Below, piece by piece: positions 11,050-20,179 of a stretch of 64,000 nt of DNA; the stretch's first letter is position 1; each line of letters begins with the position of its first letter. This DNA is from Bufo bufo (taxonomy: Eukaryota; Chordata; Amphibia; Anura; Bufonidae), in contig NC_053392.1 in the NCBI RefSeq assembly GCF_905171765.1, positions 500,756,556 to 500,820,555 of the forward strand, read 5' to 3'. The notes below the pieces were generated by a model, which was not told the origin of the DNA, searched no databases, and saw only the letters and a list, made by a program, of their open reading frames with translations. The position numbers and the translations under genes were made by a program.

Positions 11050-11563
11050 TCATAGAGGAAAAAGAGGGGGGAAAAAACACAAAATCCGCGAACAAAAAAA
11101 GCAAGGTGTGAATGATGGGATATTCAATCTCAGCAGACACACCTTGTCAGAACCCAAAAAAGCGGTACTTAGAAAAGGGTTAAAATTCGCGCCATCGAAA
11201 AGTTTAAATAAATTCGATGCCTTTGTAGATATCCACAAGTACATCCGGAAGTTGAATATAGCCAAATTTTTCGCAGGAAAGGAGTCAGGTAGTAACCAGA
11301 ACAATATAGAACAGAAACAAGAATATATACATACGAAATTAAAAGACAAGTCAAAATTTTATCCGAAAAACAGGAATAATGAGTGCATAGATGCCTTTAA
11401 GAGAAGCATCTTAAATGAATTGGAAAAAATAGATGCAAAAAAGAAAAGGGGCAATCTAACCAAAAAAGAAAAAGATGCACTAAAAACGTTACAGGAAAAT
11501 CCAGATATAATAATAAAGCCTGCGGATAAAGGGGGGGGGGGGGGTAGTAGTTATGAATATTGA
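11050..11563 (+). pseudogene. PLE protein N-terminal region, frameshifted from the main ORF
   Basis: The frame encodes a lysine-rich region with LSRHTLSEPKKAVLRKGL and NKFDAFVDIHKYIRKL, then NPDIIIKPADKGGG, which is the conserved start of the Penelope reverse transcriptase. A run of 14 G at 11531-11544 shifts the frame, so this ORF ends 20 bases later while the remainder is read in the overlapping frame from 11553. The first residues called by a naive ORF (from 10907) belong to the inverted arm and are not part of the protein. The true N-terminus is lost at the fold-back junction. Confidence 0.85.
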
Positions 11564-13409
11564 GGACTATAAAGCAGAGGTCCTAAGACAGTTGGGAGAC
11601 AATAAGACCTATGCCGTGCTGAAAAAAGACCCCCTCCTAGAATATAAAAATAAACTACAAATTTTGGTGAAATATGGTGGTGACAAAGGCATCATGAACA
11701 AAAAAGAGATAGATTATTTAAATATAAAAGAACCAATGACCCCAATTATCTATATACTACCGAAAATGCATAAGAGTATTATAAATCCCCCCGGGAGACC
11801 TATAGTGTCGGGGATCAATTCTCTTACTAGTAGAATGACGGAGTATATAGATAATTTCCTACAAAAGTATGTACCAATGGCACCTTCTTATCTGAAAAAT
11901 AGCGGGAGTGTGGTTGAAATAATAAAGGAATTGCAGGGAATTGGGGACAATACGTGGATGGCTACCATCGACGTATCGTCCCTATACACCATCATCCCGA
12001 AAAAACTAGGACTGCAAGCAATAAGAGAAACCCTGTACAATGACCCTGATATGACTAGGACACAAGCGGACTTCATAATACGATGTGTTGAATTCTGTTT
12101 AGAACACAACTACTTCTGGTTCAAGGAACAGTTTTACCTACAAAAGGTCGGGACGGCGATGGGGGTGAAATCTGCCCCCAGTTTCGCTAATATTTTTATG
12201 ACCAGGTGGGAAAAGCAGTTCATTGACCCCGAGCTAAAAAAATCCAGGAAAAGGGGAACCCTTAAAGCCTGGAAAAGATATATAGATGATTGCCTGTTGA
12301 TATGGGAAGGGGATAAAAACCTACTTGAGACCTTCATTGCCAATTTGGAAAATAAAGAATGGAACCTTAGTTTCACTAGTACGATCAGTGCGGTTGCTGT
12401 GGATTTTCTGGACCTAACTATATATGCCGAAGAAGGACGGCTCAAAACTAAGACCTTTTTTAAACCAACTGATGTAAACGGCTATATAGATTTAACGAGC
12501 TGTCATTATGCCCCTTGGTTACTTAATGTACCGAAGGGACAGGTCCAGAGAATCCACCGCAACTGCACTGATTCGGCGATTTTTAAAAAACAAAGCAATG
12601 TAATAAAGGAGCGCTTTGTGGAAAAAGGCTATAAAAATGAAGACCTGGAGAGGTGCATAAAAGATGTAACTGAACAACAAGAGGGAACCCCCAATAAACT
12701 CAAAAGAATAGAGAAGACCATGGATTTCCGTTTTTCATTCATAACCCAGTTCACACAGTGTTCTGGTGAACTGAAAAACGCAATCAGAAAGAACTGGTCG
12801 ATTTTAAAAAATGACCCAGTATTGGGACGTGTAATTCCTGAACAACCGACAGTCATCTATAAAAAGGCTCCCAACTTACAAAATAAATTGGTACACAGCA
12901 CCAATCGTTTTGAAAATAAACACAAGAACAAAAAAACGAAAAACAGCTTTAATTGGTGTGGCTTTTGCATTCCATGCAAGAATAGAAAAAGAACAGAAAA
13001 ATTACAAAAGAATACGCTGATCAAAAGTACCAACAAAGACATACAATTAGAAGTAGTAGGTGAGATGACATGTCATAGTAAAGGGGTTGTATATGTACTG
13101 GAGTGCTCTTGTGGCCTCCAGTATGTTGGACGGACTATTAGACCTCTAAAAGTCCGCATACAGGAACACATAAGAAACATAAAAAAAGGTCTTGAAAGTC
13201 ATGGAGTATCGGCCCATTATAAAAAATACCACCAAAAAAAACCAGAAGGTCTAAAGTTTATGGGAGTAGAATCTGTACAAAACAATTGGAGGGGAGGCAG
13301 TCTTTTGGAAAAAATCAATAGGCAAGAAACCAAGTGGATATATGAATTAGGTACACTACAGCCGGGAGGTCTAAATGTGGATTTGGACCTGCAAGCTGTA
13401 TTGAATTAG
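11553..13409 (+). CDS. Penelope-like reverse transcriptase / GIY-YIG endonuclease
   Basis: This 618-residue open frame has no internal stop. The reverse transcriptase shows the aspartate motif ATIDVSSLYT (about residue 140), GTAMGVKSAPSFANIF (about 200-216) and the catalytic YIDD box (about 243-246). A cysteine motif CGFCIPC lies near residue 468, followed by the GIY-YIG nuclease (GVVYVLEC and LQYVGRT, about 511-528) and the C-terminal tail. Reverse transcriptase and nuclease act together in target-primed insertion. The N-terminal part lies in another frame because of the poly-G run at 11531-11544, so the copy as it stands cannot make the full protein. The ATG at 11553 is only the first in frame, not a proven start. 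Confidence 0.88.
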   Translation: MNIEDYKAEVLRQLGDNKTYAVLKKDPLLEYKNKLQILVKYGGDKGIMNKKEIDYLNIKEPMTPIIYILPKMHKSIINPPGRPIVSGINSLTSRMTEYIDNFLQKYVPMAPSYLKNSGSVVEIIKELQGIGDNTWMATIDVSSLYTIIPKKLGLQAIRETLYNDPDMTRTQADFIIRCVEFCLEHNYFWFKEQFYLQKVGTAMGVKSAPSFANIFMTRWEKQFIDPELKKSRKRGTLKAWKRYIDDCLLIWEGDKNLLETFIANLENKEWNLSFTSTISAVAVDFLDLTIYAEEGRLKTKTFFKPTDVNGYIDLTSCHYAPWLLNVPKGQVQRIHRNCTDSAIFKKQSNVIKERFVEKGYKNEDLERCIKDVTEQQEGTPNKLKRIEKTMDFRFSFITQFTQCSGELKNAIRKNWSILKNDPVLGRVIPEQPTVIYKKAPNLQNKLVHSTNRFENKHKNKKTKNSFNWCGFCIPCKNRKRTEKLQKNTLIKSTNKDIQLEVVGEMTCHSKGVVYVLECSCGLQYVGRTIRPLKVRIQEHIRNIKKGLESHGVSAHYKKYHQKKPEGLKFMGVESVQNNWRGGSLLEKINRQETKWIYELGTLQPGGLNVDLDLQAVLN

Positions 13410-14059
13410 TGTAAAAACCGAAAAAGCATGCTCATGTGAATGGGGACTTAATAACATCCGCCTTCTTTCCCCTGGGGATGAGGAGAGTCCAGTATAGGGT
13501 TAATAGCAGGATAGGAAAACACTGTGGAGGAACACACCTGACTCCTGATTAATTGCAATGGACGAATAAAAAGGAGGGAGGGGGGGTAAAACAAGTGCGC
13601 CCCTGACGAAGCTCTAGGAGTGAAACCCGGGTCGGGCAGAAGCAGCAGACGCTGGGAATTTTATGTGTTTTAAAAAGTTGTTTTAAGAAAGTTGTCTTAA
13701 AATTTTCAGGAATCTGAAGAAAAGAAATATAGATTTGTCTGAGGTATACATCATTTGAGTCCGTGTGGGGATCTAACCAGATTGCATGGAAACGTGGCTG
13801 TTCCGATAGAACAAGAACAACTTACCACGGAGGGATTACATTTACGCCTTGTGTGATTCGCATTGTGTGAGTATAATCAGTGCAATGCAGGTTACTGTTA
13901 CATACGGACTCACACTATTATAATTCCATTGGTTGCAGGATATCTACTTGAGGGATATTTGCAGCCCTCAGGCTCTCTTTGTAAACGAGGAAGTAAGAAG
14001 GACTAAGAACTTGCACACTGACCTGGACCAGAAGCACGGTCCGAACCCCATATATTGTA
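12905..14059 (+). repeat. Inverted arm of the PLE, right
   Basis: Partner of 9891-11049. It covers the last 170 codons, the 3' untranslated region, the hammerhead and most of the terminal repeat. The plus copy runs about 87 bases beyond the arm, to 14146, before the TSD. Confidence 0.9.
13599..13637 (+). ncRNA. Hammerhead ribozyme, PLE right arm
   Basis: The core reads CTGACGA, stem II AGCTC-TAG-GAGT, GAAA, then CCCGGGTC containing the short stem III and the GTC cleavage site. Stem I pairs GCCC (13599-13602) with GGGC (13634-13637). It lies about 190 bases downstream of the PLE stop codon, in the region corresponding to the PLE terminal repeat. Confidence 0.87.
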
Positions 14060-14155
14060 CCTGTCTATAACGTGATTGAACCCACATCACTTTTCGGACC
14101 TGCTGCATAGCATTATTGCGGACTGGTGATATATTTATTTCTTTAACATACGTAC

Positions 14156-14700
14156 GTCTGAATGGAGCCTTACAGGGGGGTGCTCAATGACAGGGGGGTG
14201 ATCAGGGAGTCTATATGGGGTAATCACCCCCTTGTAAGGCTCCATTCAGACGTCCGTATGTGTTTTGCGGATCACCCCTGATCACCCCATATAGACTCCC
14301 TGATCACCCCCCTGTCACTGATCACCCCCCTGTCATTGATCAACCCCCTGTCAGGCTCCATTCAGACGTCCGTATGTGTTTTGCGGATCCGCGGATCCAC
14401 GGATCCGCGGATCCGCAAAACACATACGGACGTCTGAATGGAGCCTTACAGGGGGGTGATCAATGACAGGGGGGTGATCATGGAGTCTAATATGGGGTGA
14501 TCACCCCCCTGTCAGGCTCCATTCAGACATCCGTATGTGTTTTGTGGATCTGCGGATCCGCAAAACACATACGGACGTCTGAATGGAGCCTGACAGGGGG
14601 TTGATCAATGACAGGGGGGTGATCAGTGACAGGGGGGTGATCAGGGAGTCTATATGGGGTGATCAGGGGTTAATAAGTGACAGGGGGGGTGTAGTGGTGT
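14156..14700. repeat. GATC/CCGCGG palindrome cluster, right part
   Basis: This continues the array at 9640-9890. Units read GGCTCCATTCAGACGTCCG, TATGTGTTTTGCGGATCCGC, the complement of both, then TGATCA-CCCCCCTGT spacers in either orientation. A spacer-only ladder of CAGGGGGGTGATCAGTGA lies at 14590-14690. Confidence 0.85.
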
Positions 14701-15042
14701 TTGGTGCTACTTTACAGAGCTGCCTGTGTCCTCTGGTGGTCGATCCAAGCAAAAGGGACCACCAGAGGACCAGGTAGCAGGTTTATTATACGCTGTTATC
14801 AAAACAGCGTCTAATATACCTTTAAGGGGTTAAAAAAAACGGATCTACAGCCTGCCAGCGAATGATCGCCGCTGGCAGGCTGCAGATCCACTCGATTACC
14901 TGCAGTTCCTGTGAATGCGTGCGCCTGTGTGCGCGCGTTCACAGGAAATCTCGCATCTCGCGAGATGACGCGCCGGCGCGTCCACTCAGAATAACAGGAC
15001 CGCCGCAAAGACGCAATCCTGTGTACGCCGGTCCTGTAGTGG
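14700..15042. repeat. Hairpin-dense right terminus of the palindromic TTAA family
   Basis: Several hairpins follow one another up to the TTAA. They include arms CCTCTGGTGGTCGATCC/GGGACCACCAGAGG, an AGACGCTG-type stem (CGCTGTTATCAAAACAGCG), CAGCCTGCCAGCGAATGAT/CGCTGGCAGGCTG, and CCTGTGAATGCGTGCG/GCGCGCGTTCACAGG. The same hairpins occur in the same order, inverted, at 61239-61570. Confidence 0.85.
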
Positions 15043-15332
15043 TTAAAAAAAAATTTAAATGTCAAAAATATTGACTGAAATTTACCTCTATCATGAAGTT
15101 CAATGTGTCACGAGAAAACAAACTCAGCATGGCTTGGATAAGTAAAAGCATTCTAAAAGTTATTACCACATAAAGTGACACGTCAAATTTCCAAAAAACG
15201 GCCTGGTCCTTAAGGTGAAAAATGGCAGGGTCCTGAAGGGGTTAATAAGGTTAATACACCCAATAGCTTGTCGGAATTTGGTATGGTTATAGTTTTGACG
15301 CTTTTGCTATTTTTTCTTTTTCCACCATTTAT

Positions 15333-16409
15333 CCCCTTCACGACATCCGCTGTACATGTACATCGGATGTCGAGTTTTTAAAGATGGCAATGTGAGTGCT
15401 ATAGGTAGCAGGTGCCTGCTGTTTTATACAACAGACACCTGAGGCTAATGCCCTCAGATGCCAATGTAAAATGTGACCACAACATCAGAGAAGCCGGAAG
15501 TATGATCTTTACGGGCCGCAACGCCTCCCCCGAAATCAGAGAAGGTGTTATTTTAAACTAAGTAATGAGCCTGAGCCTATATTAGGCTTCCAGGCTTATA
15601 ACTTACATGAGGCTTCCAGGCTTATAACTTCTATTACAATTCATACCAGTAGGTGGCAGCACTGAATTGTAATATTGCTATTTCTGTATGGGACAACGGA
15701 GAAAATTACATTACCCTATACAAATTGCAGTTTGATCATTGCATGCTGTGGTCCACTTGGGGACCTAATAAAAAGAGTAGAAAAAAAGGTAAAAAAAAGG
15801 TAAAAAAAAGTTTTAAAAAATATGAAAAAAATATCTAAAAATTAAAATCACCCCCTTTCCCCCAAATCAAAATAAAAAGACTTAAATTTTTTGAAAAAAT
15901 CAACATCTTCCTATGGCAAAAAAACTTTTTTTTCTTCACTTTACACACACTCCAAAATGTTATAAAAAAAAATACAGATTGTCTCACAAAATGAGCCCTA
16001 ACACATTTCTATAGACATAAATATAAAAAAAAGTTATGGGGGTCCGAATATGGCAATGAAAAGAAACGCAAGAAAAAACTAAACATACGTGGTATTGTTT
16101 TAATCATACCTGGAGAATGTAGAGCACAAGTCATTTTTACCACATAGTGAACGCTGTACAAACAAAACCTGTAAAACTGTGGCAGTTAGTCAGTTAGTTC
16201 GTTTTTTTATTCCACCCCATTTGTAATTTGTTTCTCGCTACATTGTATGTCATATTAAATGGTGGCATTAGCAAGTACAACTTGTCCCACAAAAAAAACA
16301 AGCCCTCACATGGCTATGTGAATGGAAAAATAAAAGTTATTGCTCTGGGAAGGCAGGGAGCAAAAAATGAAAACGCATAAAAATGGAAAAATTTTGCTTC
16401 AGGAAGGGG
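15333..16409. mobile_element. Degenerate TTAA-type element
   Basis: The left end reads CCCCTTCACGACATCC, with the palindrome TGTACATGTACA just inside, preceded by TTAT. The right end on the minus strand reads CCCCTTCCTGAAGC, bounded by TTGA. Both flanks look like decayed TTAA. The interior is AT-rich non-coding sequence resembling, at low similarity, the piggyBac-type elements in this window. No transposase is present. Confidence 0.5.
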
Positions 16410-16413
16410 TTGA

Positions 16414-16974
16414 ACACATTTTAAATAACAGGAAAACTCTTTAAGTTAGCCAAACATTATAAAACACTGTAGCGCAGGGAGGCCTCCACCAAAGATTTTG
16501 CTGCTTCAGAATGTTCGCTTGCTGTTATGTTGCTTCTTAGAGTCATTGGTTGAGTGCTAAGCAAATAAAAGCTTTATGTATTGCTGACATTGTATTCCAC
16601 CGCACCTGCATTTTGAGGGTTTCACTTGTCTTATTTAAATGCATTGTTTTACAAAAAGTTTTTCGGTTCATGTACAATATTGATAATTTACGAGCATAGC
16701 TTGAAATAATGAAGCATGTTATTTTTTTATATAATAAATTACAATTTATGAATACAAAATAGGTGTTATGACACTAATTCCCCAAACTAATAACTTGCTT
16801 GTAGCAGCATTTATGAAGACTTTTTAATTAATTTGAATAGGAGAACTAGAAGTCACAGAGCCCCACAGCATACATTAGAAGCAGCCATGGGACACTTTAG
16901 TTACAGTCAACAGTTTGTGGTGTTCACTGGAGCATTAAGCTTCTGGCCACGCTGGTCAGAGCCGGTGCATAGTC
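16414..16974. other. No gene seen
   Basis: AT-rich sequence without coding potential, terminal repeats or RNA structure that I can recognise. Confidence 0.55.
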
Positions 16975-17259
16975 TTAAAGGGAACCTGTCACCGGGATTT
17001 TGTGTATAGAGCTGAGGACATGGGTTGCTAGATAGCCGCTAGCACATCCACAATACCCAGTCCCCATAGCTCTGTTTGCTTTTGCTTTTCAGGGACAGGA
17101 CTCATCTCAGGTTAATTTGCATATGTATCAAATCTTTTTTTTTACACAATAAAGGCACGCAGAGCTATGGGAACTGGATATTGCGGATGTGCTAGCGGCC
17201 ATCTAGCAACCCATGTCCTCAGCTCTATACACAAAATCCCGGTGACAGGTTCCCTTTAA
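16975..17259. mobile_element. Palindromic TTAA MITE
   Basis: TTAA at both edges bounds a 285-bp palindrome. The ends are AGGGAACCTGTCACCGGG and its complement, and pairing extends inward through TGTGTATAGAGCTGAGGACAT and GCTAGCACATCC. Only the central 100 bases are unpaired. The same terminal motif (AGGGAACCTGTCA) bounds the element at 22991-23461, so it is a family of non-autonomous elements, probably piggyBac-mobilised given the TTAA. Confidence 0.88.
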
Positions 17260-17490
17260 GGCTATATTACACTGCCCAAAGTACCTGATGTGCAAGTGCC
17301 GATGGATGAGAGCAAATTCATTGGCGCTCGTTTGCACCAGCCTGATTACACTGGCTGATGGAAACTGGACGATTTGTTCCTCTCTCATTCAGTTCTATTC
17401 ATTATTGGCAGCATATCTAGGAATGTGCTATAGATAATCTGGCATCTTTCATCCTGATAAAAATGCCCATGCCTTATCTCTAAACTACTA

Positions 17491-17492
17491 AG

Positions 17493-17531
<39 letters not shown>
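17491..17531. repeat. (TAA)n microsatellite
   Basis: About 13 tandem ATA/TAA triplets without interruption, likely length-variable between individuals. Confidence 0.95.
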
Positions 17532-17580
17532 GGTTATAAACACTTACCCCCAAAAATGTCCCTGCGTCTTATGGGGTGAC

Positions 17581-17619
17581 TACTAATGAGCGCTTCCATT
17601 ATGGAAGTGCTCATTAGTA
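17581..17619. repeat. Short near-perfect palindrome
   Basis: TACTAATGAGCGCTTCCAT is followed directly by its complement with a single mismatch. It sits in a GC-richer segment (17540-17830) whose open frames on both strands have no recognisable domain. Confidence 0.8.
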
Positions 17620-17869
17620 CCAGAGGACCAGGAAGCGGTGAAGGCTCTGTAATCACCGCGTCCTGGTCCTCGGCTGTCGGCCGTGCAGTGGCTGCACACA
17701 GTTTGAGGGTGCCCTGTGACCACATGCTGTGCGCACCAGTTCACAGCACAGCCGACAGCAGGAGGAAGAAGATTGTGTGCGGTGAGGAGCGGCAGCGTCC
17801 GGGAGCAGGGGAGGTAAGTGGGTTTTTTGTTTTGTGTTCTGTGACTGAATAGAGGCACGGGGGCTGAAA

Positions 17870-18190
17870 TATGGCAAACATATCAATGGAGGCTGATTTG
17901 GGGGCTTAAATATTGCCATGGGGGCTGATATAATGGCTGAAATATGGCAAACATGGCAATGGAGGCTGATATGGGGGCTTAAATATAGCCATGGGAGCTG
18001 ATATAAGGGCTGAAATGTGGCAAAGGAGACTGATATGGGGGCCTAAATATGGCTATGGGGGCTGATATAAGGGCTGAAATATGGCCATAGGGGCTGAAAT
18101 ATGGCAATAGTGACTGATATGGGGGCTGATGAGAGGCATGGGGGCTGATATGGGGGCTCATGAGAGGCATGGGGCTCTTATCTGAGGTCT
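17870..18190. repeat. Minisatellite of about 30-40-bp units
   Basis: Variants of GGGGGCTGATATGGGGGC and CTGAAATATGGCAA repeat irregularly about eight to ten times. The minus strand gives a proline/histidine/serine-rich reading that is simply the translated repeat. Confidence 0.85.
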
Positions 18191-18862
18191 GATTGGGGTT
18201 CATTCACATTGGGATCTGAGCTGAGGTCTGATTGGTAGTCTAATCTGAGGCTGTCATCTGAGGTTTGATTAACATTGGGGGTCTGACTGGTTGTCTGACC
18301 TGAGGTCTAATGAAATTTTTTTTTCTTTCTTATTGTCCTCCTCTAAAACCTATGTGCGTCTTAAGGGCCGGTGCGTCTAATATGGCGAAAAATACGGTAT
18401 TTAAGCCAAAGATAAGGATTGAGCTTTAATGAGTGCTTATAATGTCAGAGAGCAGAGATAAGGAGTCTGTCTGCTCCCCAGATGACAGAAAAGACAGAAA
18501 ATCTACAGGCAGCTACTAGAGCATCTCAGCTATGTACACAAAAAAGAATTCCATATTGAAAAATTGATTGTTAGCTCAAAAAAAGTACAATACAGTAATA
18601 AATGCCCCCCAAGGTGTACATAGCCTTTAAGCCTTAGGAGTTCAGTGGTACAATAAGTATATGATAAGTGAAATAATGAATTAGTGCCTCAGTGCTTAGT
18701 GATCTTACACTTCATGGTGGATAAAAATGGTACCTTAGAGGATTTCAGGTTCCGGCGTTCGTATGGATTGACACGACTAGCGGAGCTCCGCTACCCTTCC
18801 CAGCGACATCACCCTCCACAGACCGCCTACAGGCTCATTTTTCTCATCCATTCTTCAAGTGT
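18191..18862. other. No gene seen
   Basis: The stretch ends in a terminus-like sequence, GGCGAAAAATACGGTA (about 18384-18400), that looks like the end of an interspersed repeat containing the minisatellite. The remainder up to the L1-type ORF is featureless. Confidence 0.5.
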
Positions 18863-19870
18863 ATGGAGAGGTATTTATTGAGGAGTGGGAAGAAACCGGG
18901 TGACGGCAAAGATCAGAGGCTTAGCCGGATCAACAACGTGTCCAAGATGGCGTCTGAGAATACTACCATCGAGCCTGATAGCGTGCCCCTGAACCTACAG
19001 CTTGCCCCCTCCCAAGAAGATATCTTTGGGCCCAGTTCATTCCCAGCCACCGACCTTAAGCGCCTTGCTGTTGAGGTGGCAAATAATTTGGCTCTGGATC
19101 TCAAGGCCTCACTGTCAGTTACGGTACAATCAGCTCTCACAGAGCTGCAAGAAGCATTTACACAGCAAGGCATTAAAGAGGTTGAGCAACAGATCTCTTG
19201 TGTGGAAGAAGACCTGGGAGGCACCAATGCAAAAGTGGCGATGCTGCAGCATGCGGTTGGGGAGCTTAGGGATAAGGTGAATGAGTTAGAAAATCGCTCT
19301 TGCTGCAGTAACCTATGCCTGGTGGGGCTCCGGGGGAGGTACCAGGGTCAGAGCTGCGGTGCATTTGTGAGTGTGACCTGCCTAAAGCACTTGGCCTATC
19401 AATACCACTAAAAGTGGAATGAGCGCATAGACTGGGACCTAGCTTAAATGATGCAGATGGACCTAGAGAGAACATGGAGAGGTCCCTGAGCGGGAGGCAG
19501 GTCATCATGAAGTACCTAGATTTCACAGACAAAGAGGACATTATTCGAGCCTATCGGGCTCACAAAGAACCGCTGACTTACTAAGCTCATAAAATCATGC
19601 TGTTCAACGACTATTCTGCAGTAGTGACAAAAAAGAGACGAGCCTTCAGCTGGGTTTGTACTTCTTTAGTTCAATGCAATATCCAATTTCAACTAGTGTA
19701 CCCGGCAGTGTTGCGCGTCAGATGTGCAGATGGATCGTTCAAGACTTTTGAATCCGCCTCAGAGACTGAAGCCTTTTTTGCTCAGGGTCCATATTTATCA
19801 GATCGAGAGGGCAGCGAGGAAGTAGACAAAAGCGTACCAAGAACCACGCTGCACAACTCACCTGGATAAT
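18863..19870 (+). pseudogene. L1-type ORF1 protein relic
   Basis: The first 182-residue frame has a long amphipathic region with leucine-spaced heptads and ends in GELRDKVNELENRS, the coiled-coil to RRM transition of L1-clade ORF1 proteins. After stops near 19411, other frames continue the same protein: VIMKYLDFTDKEDIIRAYR, then MLFNDYSAVVTKKRRAFS and YPAVLRVRCADGSFKTF, which is the C-terminal domain. ORF1p binds RNA as a trimer and acts as a chaperone in L1 retrotransposition. Several frameshifts and stops make this copy dead. No ORF2 follows. The FNDYS and YPA motifs resemble the Tx1 branch known from frogs. Confidence 0.8.
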
Positions 19871-19978
19871 CACTGGGTCAAACAAAGTGGGGTATAGACC
19901 GCATAACACCAGCAGCCTAGGAGCAAAGGCAACATCGGCGCTGAGGGACTTCTTGCTAGCATCCACAGATACACCCTA

Positions 19979-20175
19979 TTGTGGCGTCGAGTTATGAACG
20001 TCATTGCTGTGCCCCTGTTTATAATTTTTAAGGATTCTCTAGGGACTCGTACAGTGCCAAGTGATCGACGCAAGGCAAACGTGGTGCCCATATTCAAAAA
20101 AGGATTAAGGTCCTCCACAGGTAATTATAGACCAGTTAGTTTAACTTCTGTTGTGGGAAAATGTTTGAAGGACTC
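19979..20175 (+). pseudogene. CR1/L2-type LINE reverse transcriptase, 5' fragment
   Basis: The translation includes SDRRKANVVPIFKKG and NYRPVSLTSVVGKCL, the hallmark fingers region of CR1/L2/Rex-type LINE reverse transcriptases. It stops at the TTAA of the piggyBac insertion and resumes at 25436. The upstream part of the LINE (endonuclease) is absent. Confidence 0.88.
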
Positions 20176-20179
20176 TTAA

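Larger units (their letters stand above)
9891..14146 (+). mobile_element. Penelope-like element (PLE), fold-back arrangement
   Basis: The insert has a plus-oriented 5'-truncated PLE (11050-14146) joined head-on to an inverted 3' fragment of the same element (9891-11049). The arms match 12905-14059 at nearly every base. The protein combines a Penelope-type reverse transcriptase with a C-terminal GIY-YIG endonuclease, the defining architecture of the class. Hammerhead ribozymes lie in both arms, as known for PLE terminal repeats. Inverted partial copies at the 5' end are common in PLE insertions, so this arrangement probably arose at integration. Confidence 0.88.
6940..15042. mobile_element. 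Second TTAA-type element family, palindrome-built, nested
   Basis: TTAA at 6936-6939 and 15043-15046 flanks this block, which sits inside the element at 4219-15241. Its left end reads CCACCTCAGCTCCCC and its right end, on the minus strand, CCACTACAGGACCGG. It holds no transposase. It consists of an AT-rich left part (6940-7500), alternating inverted repeats (7500-9430), GATC-rich palindromes (9640-9890 and 14160-14700) and a hairpin-dense right end (14700-15042). A second copy begins at 61239 in the opposite orientation. TTAA target use suggests mobilisation by a piggyBac-type transposase, which is inference. A Penelope-like element is inserted at 9891-14146. Confidence 0.75.
4219..15241. mobile_element. 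Non-autonomous piggyBac-type element, interrupted by nested insertions
   Basis: The element is bounded by TTAA at 4215-4218 and 15242-15245, the target site of piggyBac transposases. Its ends read CCCCTTAAGGACC inward from the left and, on the minus strand, CCCCTTCAGGACC inward from the right. The right terminal 120 bases match the left terminus of the transposase-bearing element at 20180-25431 over landmarks such as TTTTCACCTTAAGGA and GTCACTTTAT, and its left end matches the other terminus of that element (both carry repeated palindromes of the GTACATGTAC or CGTACAGGTACG type). It is therefore an internally rearranged relative lacking transposase. The host-element sequence is 4219-6935 and 15047-15241; 6940-15042 is a later insertion. 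Confidence 0.8.

Noticed and set aside
17583..17919. Several 60-90-residue open frames on both strands
   Set aside because: They sit in GC-richer repeat DNA and overlap each other; no domain or codon signal favours one strand.
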